Part shown: positions 16,443-24,479 of the stretch, piece by piece
How the letters are laid out: each line of letters begins with the position of its first letter
How positions within the stretch are numbered: the first letter of the stretch is position 1
Origin: Bacteroidota bacterium
GTDB taxonomy: Bacteria > Bacteroidota > Bacteroidia > Bacteroidales > VadinHA17
NCBI GenBank assembly: GCA_021816545.1
Contig: JAKAXP010000001.1
Location: forward strand, 1-36,915
Length of the DNA: 36,915 nt
Direction of reading: 5' to 3'
Made by a program: the position numbers and the translations under genes
Notes under the pieces: generated by a model
What the model saw: the letters and a program-made list of their open reading frames with translations, nothing else
The model's database searches: none
Told to the model about the DNA's origin: nothing

Positions 16443-17879
16443 ATGAAGATTCTCCTTACCGGTGCTACAGGGTATATTGCCAAGAGGCTGCTTCCCTCAC
16501 TCCTTGCAGGCGGGCATGAGGTAATCTGCTGCGTGCGTGACAGGCAGAGATTTGATACTTCGAGATTCAAGAATGATCAACTGTCAGTAATAGAGGCTAA
16601 TTTCATTGATTATGATTCACTTGCAGCAATACCCGATGATATTGACGCTGCCTATTACCTGATCCACTCCATGTCAGCCTCCACCGGGAGCTTTGACGAA
16701 ATGGAGCGGACCTCCGCAATCAACTTCCGGGAGCGGATCAGCAAGACCCGTGTCAGACAGGTAATATATCTCAGCGGGATTGTAAACACCGGAAAACTGT
16801 CAAGGCACCTGGCTTCCCGAAAGACAGTTGAGGACGAACTTGCAAAGGGATCATGCCATTTAACAACTCTCAGGGCCGGGATAATACTCGGAGCCGGAAG
16901 CGCGTCCTTTGAGATAATACGCGACCTGGTAGAGAAGCTTCCCGTGATGATTGCCCCAAAGTGGCTAAATACCAGGTCGCAGCCCATAGCAGTAAGGAAT
17001 GTTATAGAGTTCCTTGGCGGAGTCCTGATGAAGGAGAGCAGTTTTGACAAAAGCTTTGACATAGGCGGCCCTGATATCCTTACCTACAGGGAAATGTTGC
17101 TGAGGTTTGCTGCAGTAAGGAACCTCAAACGTAAAATATTTGTAGTTCCTGTCATGACACCCAGGCTCTCCTCCTACTGGCTCTATTTTGTAACCTCCAC
17201 ATCCTACAAGCTTGCAGTCAACCTTGTCGACAGCATGAAGGTTGAGGTGATATGCAGGGAAAACAACCTGCACAAGGAACTGGGGATCACCCTGATGAAT
17301 TTCGATGAATCAGTCAGGAGTGCGTTTGAAAGGATAGAGCAACATGAGGTGACCTCGAGCTGGACAGACGCTTTGTCCGGTCCGGTACTGGAGAGGGGTG
17401 TGTCTGATCTTGTCAGGGTACCGGTTCACGGCTGCCTGAAGGATATAAGGAAGAGACCGTTTACTGACCGGGAAACAGTTATTGACCGGATATGGTCTAT
17501 AGGTGGTAAGACCGGCTGGTATTATGCAAACTGGCTCTGGGGACTGAGGGGATTTATGGACAAACTCTCGGGAGGCGTGGGTCTGCGACGGGGAAGAAAG
17601 AATGACAGGAAAATATCACCGGGCGATGCACTTGATTTCTGGCGTGTTCTGTATGCTGACCGCCATGAGGGCAGGCTCCTACTATATGCTGAAATGAAGC
17701 TGCCGGGAGAAGCGTGGCTCGAATTCAGGATAGAGGATGGCGCCTTGATCCAGACTGCCACCTTCAGACCCCTGGGACTGAAAGGGCGGCTCTACTGGTA
17801 CTCCGTGATGCCGTTGCATGAGTTTGTATTCAGAGGGATGATAAACAGGCTGACAAAGCAAGTAAACTCGACTGAATGA
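16443..17879 (+). CDS. SDR-family NAD(P)-binding protein with C-terminal DUF2867 domain
   Basis: With the start at 16443 the protein is 478 residues and opens directly with the Rossmann motif MKILLTGATGYIAKRL (G-x-x-G-x-x-A). The frame stays open upstream to a GTG at 16323, but that extension is hydrophilic and low-complexity and is unlikely to be translated. The N-terminal 300 residues resemble atypical short-chain dehydrogenases of the NmrA/YbjT type (AAYYLIHSMS, VIYLSGIV). The last 140 residues are DUF2867 (SIGGKTGWYYANWLWGLRG, GDALDFWRVLYAD, LIQTATFRPLGLKGRLYWY). The role is unknown, perhaps a redox-sensing or quinone-linked reductase. The 243 bp upstream (16200-16442) shows no gene, only the M81 promoter side. 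Confidence 0.85.
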   Translation: MKILLTGATGYIAKRLLPSLLAGGHEVICCVRDRQRFDTSRFKNDQLSVIEANFIDYDSLAAIPDDIDAAYYLIHSMSASTGSFDEMERTSAINFRERISKTRVRQVIYLSGIVNTGKLSRHLASRKTVEDELAKGSCHLTTLRAGIILGAGSASFEIIRDLVEKLPVMIAPKWLNTRSQPIAVRNVIEFLGGVLMKESSFDKSFDIGGPDILTYREMLLRFAAVRNLKRKIFVVPVMTPRLSSYWLYFVTSTSYKLAVNLVDSMKVEVICRENNLHKELGITLMNFDESVRSAFERIEQHEVTSSWTDALSGPVLERGVSDLVRVPVHGCLKDIRKRPFTDRETVIDRIWSIGGKTGWYYANWLWGLRGFMDKLSGGVGLRRGRKNDRKISPGDALDFWRVLYADRHEGRLLLYAEMKLPGEAWLEFRIEDGALIQTATFRPLGLKGRLYWYSVMPLHEFVFRGMINRLTKQVNSTE

Positions 17880-17921
17880 GGCAAACCCTGCCAAAATAAG
17901 AAGGATCCGGATTGGAATGCA

Positions 17922-18833
17922 TTACCTGAGGGGCCGTGACCGGAGCCAGGTAACGCCTTCATCCGAAACCAGGGTCCGGTTGAATACCGCCCCCTGCTCC
18001 TTCTCCCCTTTCAGGAAGCAGTCGAGCCAGGGGATGACATACCTTGAAAGAATGGCCGTCTGCTCTTCTGTACCCAGACCGCCTTTGCACCCTGCCAGTT
18101 TTTCAGCAGTGAAGCATTTGCGCAATGCTCCCATGCCGCAATGTGATCCGTTAATGATTGAGATATAGGTTTTATCCTCTGCAACTGACCGCTCATACAT
18201 GGGAAGATGGTTCTTTTCAGGCGGGGTGATGCAATCAGCCGTGCCCGAGAAGATAAGTGTCGGCACACTTACCATACCTGCCGCTTCGATGGCAGAAGGG
18301 CGGATTTCATAGGGAGTAAGGGCAACCAGGGCATCCACGTCACTGTTGCCGGCGGCTGCGATGAATGATGCTCCTCCTCCCATGCTGTGCCCCATCAGGC
18401 AGACGAGAGTGTCTGCAATTCCGTATAACGGTGAAAGTGTATCACTCCCCATACCGGAAACGGCACCGGACAGGAACCTGACCTCCTCAGCATATCCCCT
18501 GTGTGAAGGAAATGGTCCCTCAAAGGTGGTCAGGCTTATCATAATATAGCCTGCCGGAACAATCATTCCAACCAGGTTGCCGTACCGGTCACCGGGGTGC
18601 TGGTATCCGTGGGCGAAGCATATCACCGGAAATTTCTGCGGCAGCGTTGCTCCGGCGGTTACAGACTGGTCAGGTGGCACAACCGGATACCATAAATCGG
18701 CGGTTACCCTCCTGTTTCCCCTGGCCGGATCCCTCAGTTCAATGGATGAGCTGCCAATTTCATACTGGCCGGCTGAGACAAGGGTGAAACTTATCATTAC
18801 CGCCGAAAGCAACTGTTTCCTGAAGGAGATCAT
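17922..18833 (-). CDS. Exported alpha/beta hydrolase (dienelactone hydrolase/chlorophyllase-like)
   Basis: The 303-residue product has an N-terminal Sec signal (cleavage near VSAGQ, residue 23). The alpha/beta-hydrolase core shows the oxyanion strand FPVICFAHGYQ, the nucleophile elbow G-H-S150-M-G-G, an acid in SGTADCITPP and the histidine in NGSHCGMG. The arrangement 'TADLWYPVVPP' then 'FAHGY' resembles the chlorophyllase/PAF-acetylhydrolase-like esterase group. It probably hydrolyses an ester in the periplasm; the substrate is unknown. The gene is convergent with the SDR-DUF2867 gene 42 bp away, and its upstream side is occupied by an intergenic repeat. Confidence 0.87.
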   Translation of the reverse strand: MISFRKQLLSAVMISFTLVSAGQYEIGSSSIELRDPARGNRRVTADLWYPVVPPDQSVTAGATLPQKFPVICFAHGYQHPGDRYGNLVGMIVPAGYIMISLTTFEGPFPSHRGYAEEVRFLSGAVSGMGSDTLSPLYGIADTLVCLMGHSMGGGASFIAAAGNSDVDALVALTPYEIRPSAIEAAGMVSVPTLIFSGTADCITPPEKNHLPMYERSVAEDKTYISIINGSHCGMGALRKCFTAEKLAGCKGGLGTEEQTAILSRYVIPWLDCFLKGEKEQGAVFNRTLVSDEGVTWLRSRPLR

Positions 18834-18862
18834 ATTTTACCCGTTTATTATGCTACGGAAAT

Positions 18863-19010
18863 TAATTACCGCAGTGAAGACCAAATTGCACAACAGATCA
18901 AATTTTGCCTCTGGCTTTGACAATTGCCGCCGTGAAGACCAAACAATTTTACCTGTGGCTGTTACAATTGCCGCGGCGAAGGCCAAATTACTGAAAATTT
19001 CAATTTATGC
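18863..19010. repeat. Degenerate intergenic repeat, three copies (58- and 44-nt spacing)
   Basis: The element ATTRCCGC-N-G-YGAAGRCCAAA recurs with its CCGC at 18869, 18927 and 18971, i.e. spacing 58 then 44. Between copies the pattern CAAATTTTGCCTCTGGCT is echoed by CAATTTTACCTGTGGCT. The array occupies about half of the 292-bp gene-free gap (18834-19125) upstream of the alpha/beta hydrolase. Nothing else is recognised in the gap. Confidence 0.7.
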
Positions 19011-19125
19011 CAAAGGCGATGGACAGGGGCACTGTCATTATGTTGAAATGAATGCTATTTTTACTTCCCGGGAACGGCAGGAGTTGAAATGTCCGAACAA
19101 ACTGCCGCCCCGGCTTAACTGAAAT

Positions 19126-19887
19126 ATGGAAAAAACTCTTTTCGGTCTGCTCGTCTGGATCTGGATATCCGTCGCGGTCATTATCTTCATCGTCCTGCTG
19201 TTTGTGACAGCCCCTTACGGCAGGCACTCGAAGAGGACATGGGGTGTGACAATCCCCGACAGGCTCGGATGGTTCCTTATGGAGATACCCGGGCCGGTCA
19301 TCTACCTGATGCTCGTAATCACCGGCGGCGGTCCAAAAACCGTGACCATATGGGTTATCACCGGGCTATACCTGGCGCACTATCTGAACCGGGCAATTAT
19401 CTATCCGCTGAGGATCAGAACAAAAGGCAAGGAGATGCCCCTGCTGGTAGCCCTGATGGCTGTCTTTTTCAATTTTGTGAACGCCGGTTTCCTCGGGTAT
19501 TTTGCCGGCACGCTTCAGACACATTACACTGAATCCTGGATGACAGATCCCCGTTTCATTGCCGGCCTGTTGATTTTCCTGGCAGGGATGGCAATAAACA
19601 TGAGCTCGGATGAAAAGCTGATTCACCTGCGTAAAAAGAGAAACGGCAACGATTATGTCATTCCACACGGTGGCCTGTTTGAAAAGATCTCCTGCCCCAA
19701 CTTCTTCGGTGAGATACTTGAATGGAGCGGTTATGCCATACTCTGCTGGTCATTGCCGGCTTTGTCATTTTTCATCTGGACCTTCTGCAACCTGGTCCCG
19801 AGGGCACTTTCCCACCACAGGTGGTACAGGAGCCATTTCACAGACTACCCGGCGGAGAGGAAGGCAATTATCCCATATATTTTATAA
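19126..19887 (+). CDS. Steroid 5-alpha-reductase-like integral membrane protein
   Basis: The 253-residue protein has about six transmembrane helices and the C-terminal signature of the 3-oxo-5-alpha-steroid 4-dehydrogenase family: IPHGGLFEKISCPNFFGEILEWSGYAI, then NLVPRALSHHRWYRSHFTDYPAERKAIIPYI. These segments form the NADPH site in the eukaryotic SRD5A enzymes and in bacterial homologues. The predicted activity is reduction of an enone or enoyl double bond in a lipid or terpenoid substrate; the true bacterial substrate is not known. It is followed after 24 bp by an uncharacterised membrane protein, and the two may form an operon leading into the prolyl oligopeptidase. Confidence 0.87.
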   Translation: MEKTLFGLLVWIWISVAVIIFIVLLFVTAPYGRHSKRTWGVTIPDRLGWFLMEIPGPVIYLMLVITGGGPKTVTIWVITGLYLAHYLNRAIIYPLRIRTKGKEMPLLVALMAVFFNFVNAGFLGYFAGTLQTHYTESWMTDPRFIAGLLIFLAGMAINMSSDEKLIHLRKKRNGNDYVIPHGGLFEKISCPNFFGEILEWSGYAILCWSLPALSFFIWTFCNLVPRALSHHRWYRSHFTDYPAERKAIIPYIL

Positions 19888-19911
19888 CTTGAAGCACAAA
19901 AGTCCAATAAT

Positions 19912-20655
19912 ATGAAGGATAATCACCTGGGATGGAAAGGCCGGTTCCTGTGGCTGGCTGTTTTTGCAGCCGCGATGGGATTCCTGGAGGGGATAGTTGT
20001 CATCTACCTGCGTGAGCTTTACTACCCTGACGGATTTGAATTCCCGTTGAAACTCATGTCGGCAGACCTGGTCACTGCCGAGTGGATCAGGGAGATAGCC
20101 ACATTGGTGATGCTGGCAACTGTCGGAATCATCACAGGCAGAAACGGTCTCCAGAGGCTGTTCTACGCCCTTTTTGCATTCGGGGTTTGGGACATATTTT
20201 ATTATGTAGCTCTCAACCTGCTGACCGGCTGGCCTGAAACACTACTCACATGGGACCTTCTTTTCCTGATACCTGTTTCATGGCTTGGGCCCGTGCTGGC
20301 ACCCGTGATCAACTCGCTAACCATGATCCTCATGGCGCTGCTCTTTATCGGCAGGCAGGAAAAGGGCTATTATGTCAGGCCGGGTGTGTCTGACTGGGTC
20401 CTGATATTCGGAGGAGCCCTCGTTATTCTTTATACTTACCTTATTGACTACTCACGCCTTCTGTTTGAAAGCGGTGCACTGAAGGCGAAGGGTTCGCCGG
20501 AGGCAGGAGAACGCTTTATTGCCATGATAACCACCTACATACCTGAACATTACAGGTGGAAGCTGTTTGTCCTCGGCGAGGTCCTCATAATTGCCGCAAC
20601 AATCAATGTAATGATAAGAAGTCGTAAATATTCAAAAGATGAAACAGTTAAGTAA
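19912..20655 (+). CDS. Unrecognised seven-helix membrane protein
   Basis: I do not recognise a named family for this 247-residue protein. About seven hydrophobic segments are visible, the first starting near residue 12 (LWLAVFAAAMGFLEG), with short charged loops and conserved-looking acidic and aromatic residues inside helices (GFLEG, WDIFYYVALN). There is no signal peptide, cofactor motif or metal site that I can point to. The last 17 bases overlap the start of the prolyl oligopeptidase gene, so they are translationally adjacent. Its upstream neighbour is a steroid-reductase-like membrane enzyme; a lipid-related role is possible but unsupported. Confidence 0.8.
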   Translation: MKDNHLGWKGRFLWLAVFAAAMGFLEGIVVIYLRELYYPDGFEFPLKLMSADLVTAEWIREIATLVMLATVGIITGRNGLQRLFYALFAFGVWDIFYYVALNLLTGWPETLLTWDLLFLIPVSWLGPVLAPVINSLTMILMALLFIGRQEKGYYVRPGVSDWVLIFGGALVILYTYLIDYSRLLFESGALKAKGSPEAGERFIAMITTYIPEHYRWKLFVLGEVLIIAATINVMIRSRKYSKDETVK

Positions 20656-22735
20656 CCTGATTGCATTCATTATGCTTTTACTGATCTTACCCGGATGCGG
20701 GGAAAAGAAAAACAAAGGTGCGGAAGACACCGATCAATATCTCTGGCTCGAGGAGGTGGAGAGTGAGAAATCACTTGCCTGGGCGCGCGAGCAGAACAGG
20801 CTCTCCGATGAAGTGCTGACGACAAAGCCGGTATTCACTGAACTCCGTGACAGGTACCTCGAGGTATTCAATGACAGGGACAGGATCATTTTCCCGGATA
20901 TAACCGGGGATATGAGCTACAACCTGTGGCAGGATGAGAAAAACGAGAGAGGACTCTGGAGGAGGATGACAAAGAAGGATTACCTCGCCGGCAAAAATGA
21001 ATGGGAACCGGTTCTTGATCTTGACGCCCTGTCAGCAGCGGAGGGAAAGAAATGGGTGTTTGGCGGTGCATCGTGGCTTGCACCAGAGAACCGTTATTGC
21101 CTGCTCTATATCTCCGACGGGGGTAAGGATGAGACCTTTATCCGCGAGTTTGATGCCGTTGAGAAGAAGTTTGTGGAGGGCGGATTTTCCATTCCTGAAA
21201 GCAAGGGAAGTGCAGCCTGGATAGATAAAGACCGGATTCTTGTGGCAACCGGTTACGGACCCGGTACCATGACATCTTCAGGCTATCCTGCCATTGCAAA
21301 AATCTGGAAGAGAGGAGAGGATCCGGCAAATGCCGTTACCGTCCACCAGACTGATACAACAAACATGGGGATCTTCGTGAACAGCAGCGAAGTCAACGGG
21401 AAACGTTATGTCATCCTGAATGAGAGCAAAGGGTTCTATGAGTCAACGATGTATCTCCTCACCCCTGACGGGCTGAAGGCCCTTGACATACCAAAGGATG
21501 TGGAGACCAGGGGAATATTCAGGGATCAGCTTCTCCTTTACCTGCAGTCAGACTGGAATATCAACGGTGCAACCTGGAAAACCGGTACCCTGGTCAGCTA
21601 TGACCTGCCGTCATTCCTGGCAGGTACACCGAAGATAATGACCATTTACGAACCGGGCGAAAGGGAGAGTCTCGGAGGCGTCATGACAACCCGTGACTTC
21701 GTTGTGCTGTCAACCATGGAGAATGTCCAGGGAAGACTGAAGATCGTTCGTCCCGCTGACGGGAAATGGTCTGTGGAGGAGGTAGCGGTGCCAGGCATCG
21801 GAACCGTCGGGCTGGCCGGTTCGGATGATCTGTCGAACGACTGGTTCTTCACCTTCAGCAACCCGATTACCCCGACAACCCTTTATCACGGTGACGGGAA
21901 AGATATAAAGCCCATAAAGAAGCAGAAGGATTATTTCAATGCACAGGGGGTTAAGGTTGACCAGTATGAAGTTGCTTCAAAAGACGGCACAATGATCCCC
22001 TATTTCATTGTTTACCCGGCTGACATGGTCTTTGACGGGAGTAATCCCACACTTGTTTATGCATACGGCGGGTTCAACAGTGCAACCCGTCCGGGTTACA
22101 GCTCCATCACCGGTATCGGGTGGATTGAAAAGGGAGGTGTCTATGTGATTGCCAACATACGCGGCGGAGGTGAGTTCGGTCCCGAATGGCACAAGTCGGC
22201 CCTGAGGGAGAAGAGGCAGAATGCATATGATGACCTGTTTGCAGTAGCAGGGGATCTGATTACAAGAAAGGTCACCTCGCCTGAGCGGATGGGATTTTAC
22301 GGCTGGAGCAACGGCGGTTTGCTGGCAGGTGTGGCAATGACACAACGGCCTGATCTCTGGAATGCGGTTGTCATCGGAGCTCCGCTGCTTGACATGAAGA
22401 GATACAACAAGCTGCTAGCAGGTGCCAGCTGGATGGATGAGTACGGCAACCCTGATGTTCCGGAAGACTGGGCATTCATCAGCAAGTATTCTCCTTATCA
22501 GAATGTAAGGGAGGATGTGAAATATCCGGAGCCCTTCATCATTACCTCAACCAAGGATGACAGGGTGCATCCGGGTCATGCCCGCAAGATGGCGGCAAAG
22601 ATGATTGACATGGGACACCCGGTTCTGTACCATGAGACAATAGAGGGCGGCCACGGGGCAGCATCAACCAATGCACAGGAGGCGGAGATGTGGGCACTGA
22701 TGTATACCTATCTCAATATGAAGCTCGGAAAGTAA
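20639..22735 (+). CDS. Prolyl oligopeptidase-family (S9A) serine peptidase lipoprotein
   Basis: The 698-residue enzyme has a lipoprotein signal (LILPGC, Cys20) and the two-domain layout of S9A: an N-terminal seven-bladed propeller (starting after DQYLWLEEVESEKSLAWAR) and a C-terminal alpha/beta hydrolase. The catalytic triad is visible: S557 in G-W-S-N-G-G, D640/D641 in STKDDRVHPGH, and H672 in EGGHGAA. Length is normal for prolyl endopeptidases (about 700). It should cleave short proline-containing peptides in the periplasm or at the outer membrane. Its ATG lies inside the end of the preceding membrane-protein gene. Confidence 0.93.
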   Translation: MKQLSNLIAFIMLLLILPGCGEKKNKGAEDTDQYLWLEEVESEKSLAWAREQNRLSDEVLTTKPVFTELRDRYLEVFNDRDRIIFPDITGDMSYNLWQDEKNERGLWRRMTKKDYLAGKNEWEPVLDLDALSAAEGKKWVFGGASWLAPENRYCLLYISDGGKDETFIREFDAVEKKFVEGGFSIPESKGSAAWIDKDRILVATGYGPGTMTSSGYPAIAKIWKRGEDPANAVTVHQTDTTNMGIFVNSSEVNGKRYVILNESKGFYESTMYLLTPDGLKALDIPKDVETRGIFRDQLLLYLQSDWNINGATWKTGTLVSYDLPSFLAGTPKIMTIYEPGERESLGGVMTTRDFVVLSTMENVQGRLKIVRPADGKWSVEEVAVPGIGTVGLAGSDDLSNDWFFTFSNPITPTTLYHGDGKDIKPIKKQKDYFNAQGVKVDQYEVASKDGTMIPYFIVYPADMVFDGSNPTLVYAYGGFNSATRPGYSSITGIGWIEKGGVYVIANIRGGGEFGPEWHKSALREKRQNAYDDLFAVAGDLITRKVTSPERMGFYGWSNGGLLAGVAMTQRPDLWNAVVIGAPLLDMKRYNKLLAGASWMDEYGNPDVPEDWAFISKYSPYQNVREDVKYPEPFIITSTKDDRVHPGHARKMAAKMIDMGHPVLYHETIEGGHGAASTNAQEAEMWALMYTYLNMKLGK

Positions 22736-22777
22736 ATATACGGAGTACATATTACGCAGGCGCAGTTATTAAAAGTG

Positions 22778-22810
22778 GAAGACTGCCGGATTGGGGCGCC
22801 GGCAGTCTTC
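22778..22810. terminator. Perfect 12-bp stem hairpin after the prolyl oligopeptidase gene
   Basis: GAAGACTGCCGG (22778-22789) and its exact complement CCGGCAGTCTTC (22799-22810) enclose a 9-base loop. The hairpin starts 42 bases after the stop of the peptidase gene. There is no U-tract on the plus strand after the stem (it reads GCTGCATTAA), so it is not a classical intrinsic terminator; on the minus strand it is followed by CACTTTTAAT. Most likely it ends or protects the upstream transcript. The rest of the 356-bp gap (22736-23091) contains no gene that I can support. Confidence 0.5.
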
Positions 22811-23023
22811 GCTGCATTAAAACGGACTTATGGAAAGAAAGAATGATTAAAGTATATGCCCCGGACGACAGTTGTCCAATAAGGCACCATTGAAAAGAAC
22901 CACGCGGAAATCTAATAATCCGTTTATGAAGATTTGATGAAGAAACCTGTTTAGGATGCCCCTTGCACGTATTTTGGTGAATCGGACGCCAGCTTACCTC
23001 TATGATTTTTGATCAGTTCCGTA

Positions 23024-23051
23024 TTGCCCGTGTTAAATTTTTATATATTTA
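23024..23051 (+). promoter_or_regulatory. Possible promoter of the respiratory operon
   Basis: TTG at 23024-23026 and TATATTTA at 23044-23051 (seven of eight matches to TAnnTTTG, final base differing) are spaced 17 bases apart, close to Bacteroidota -33/-7 promoters. They lie 41 bases before the ATG of the first operon gene. The region is AT-rich in general, so this is a weak call. Confidence 0.3.
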
Positions 23052-23091
23052 TAGGGCCTGTTTTTTTTATTCTAACCTAACCGATAAGATT

Positions 23092-23445
23092 ATGACCAGA
23101 ACAAAACTTACCCTAAGTCTTCTTCTGTGCCTGGTGATCATTGCGGCCTCCTGCGGAGGCGGCAAAGGCAAAGGGGCACAGGAAACACCTGAAACTCCTG
23201 CCGCAACGGCAACCGTAAGCCTGGCCATCGAGGGGATGACCTGCACCGGCTGCGAGAACACAATCTGTACCAGCCTGGAAAAAGTACCTGGTGTAAAGTC
23301 CGTCACCGCCTCCTTTTCTGACGGCAAGGCAGTCATTGAGTATGAACCCGGCAAGGTTGATACCGCAAAGCTCAAGGAGGCTGTGGATGCTTCAGGATAC
23401 AAGGCACTGAAAGTCAGTGCTGTAGAAGGCGAAGAAAAACAGTAG
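23092..23445 (+). CDS. HMA-domain lipoprotein (MerP/Atx1-like metal-binding)
   Basis: The start at 23092 gives a 117-residue lipoprotein with an obvious signal (LLLCLVIIAASC, Cys21); the frame is open to 23002 but that start would bury the signal peptide. After a short linker rich in Pro, Glu and Ala comes one heavy-metal-associated domain: AIEGMTCTGCENTI with the metal-binding pair C-T-G-C, and SVTASFSDGKAVIEYEP. Cytoplasmic homologues deliver Cu(I) or Hg(II); here it is exported and membrane-tethered. It precedes the FeS-NrfD-cytochrome-oxidase genes by 44 bp, so I infer copper supply to the CuA/CuB sites together with the SCO protein. A general metal-scavenging role is an alternative. Confidence 0.88.
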   Translation: MTRTKLTLSLLLCLVIIAASCGGGKGKGAQETPETPAATATVSLAIEGMTCTGCENTICTSLEKVPGVKSVTASFSDGKAVIEYEPGKVDTAKLKEAVDASGYKALKVSAVEGEEKQ

Positions 23446-23489
23446 CCTGGCATTTAAGACGAATTTTTTATATATCAAGCTGATTACCA

Positions 23490-24467
23490 ATGTCCAGAGA
23501 CAAGAAGGAAGAGGGTAATCGCAGCGATGACCTTGACAGGACAATTGAAAACTCCAGGCGTGATTTTCTGAGGAAGGTCACACTGGCAGGAGCGGTTACT
23601 GTCACGGGAGCAGCAGCGATATACTCGGGTCACCGATTTGAGAAAGCCAAGCACCGGGAGGGCTACGTGAAGGTGCTCACCGAAGACAACCGGCTGGTTG
23701 AGATCCCGGTTGAACAGATGCGTGACTTCAAGCCTGACCTGAAGATGCTTCAGAGCCAGGGAAGGGAAGGAATTGCCGGCAGAAGATGGGTCATGGTTAT
23801 AGACCTTTCAAAGTGCCGCAATGCCAGGAAATGCGTTGAGGCATGCCAGGCTGCGCATCATCTACGGCCTTATGAATATCATATAAATACCCTTGTGATG
23901 CAGGAGTCTGTCAATACCCCTGCATACTTTATGCCCAAGCCCTGCCAGCACTGTGACAATCCTCCGTGTGTCTCGGTATGCCCGGTGGATGCCACCTTCA
24001 AGAGGCAGGACGGGATAGTACTGATAGACAATGAGAGGTGCATCGGCTGCCGGTTCTGCATGGCTGCCTGTCCTTACTCGGCAAGGATGTTCCACTGGCA
24101 GGAGCCATCGCAGAGCGAGACAGACAAAGGCAGCGAGTATAATGTTGAACTGAACGTCCCCCAGAAAAAGGGTACCATCAGCAAATGCCTGTTCAGTGCC
24201 GACAGGCTGAGGGAGGGGATGCTTCCATACTGCGTCTCGGCCTGTCCCAACGGTGTGTTTTACTTCGGAGACGAGAACGAAGATGCCGTCACCAACGGAA
24301 CCACGAAGCAGACCGTCCGTTTCAGCGAGCTGATTGAGAAGAACGGAGGTTACAGGCTGATGCCGGAACTCGGAACCCAGCCAAGGGTATACTATCTCCC
24401 GCCCAAGAACAGGATCTTCGATTTTGAGCAGGGGGAAAAGAGAGAGTACAAGGAAGAAAAATCATAA
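23490..24467 (+). CDS. Tat-exported four-motif iron-sulfur protein (DmsB/ActB C-domain-like)
   Basis: The 325-residue protein has a twin-arginine signal (S-R-R-D-F-L-R-K) at residues 28-35 followed by a hydrophobic stretch, so the folded protein faces the periplasm. Four cysteine groups are present: I C109-x5-C115-x3-C119, II C152-x2-C155-x4-C160-x3-C164, III C184-x2-C187-x2-C190-x3-C194, and IV C233-x14-C248-x3-C252. Groups II and III are complete, but the second cysteine of group I is A112 and of group IV is S236, so two clusters probably have only three cysteine ligands. The protein should relay electrons from the NrfD partner encoded 12 bp downstream to cytochrome c. Relatives serve in polysulfide reductase, Hyb and alternative complex III. 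Confidence 0.9.
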   Translation: MSRDKKEEGNRSDDLDRTIENSRRDFLRKVTLAGAVTVTGAAAIYSGHRFEKAKHREGYVKVLTEDNRLVEIPVEQMRDFKPDLKMLQSQGREGIAGRRWVMVIDLSKCRNARKCVEACQAAHHLRPYEYHINTLVMQESVNTPAYFMPKPCQHCDNPPCVSVCPVDATFKRQDGIVLIDNERCIGCRFCMAACPYSARMFHWQEPSQSETDKGSEYNVELNVPQKKGTISKCLFSADRLREGMLPYCVSACPNGVFYFGDENEDAVTNGTTKQTVRFSELIEKNGGYRLMPELGTQPRVYYLPPKNRIFDFEQGEKREYKEEKS

Positions 24468-24479
24468 ACAGGCGCCATT

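Noticed and set aside
18577..19122. Plus-strand frame of 181 codons
   Set aside because: Its first half is antisense to the alpha/beta hydrolase signal and core region, and the rest runs over the degenerate repeat.
23002..23091. Upstream ATG extension of the HMA lipoprotein
   Set aside because: It would place 30 residues before a perfect lipoprotein signal peptide.
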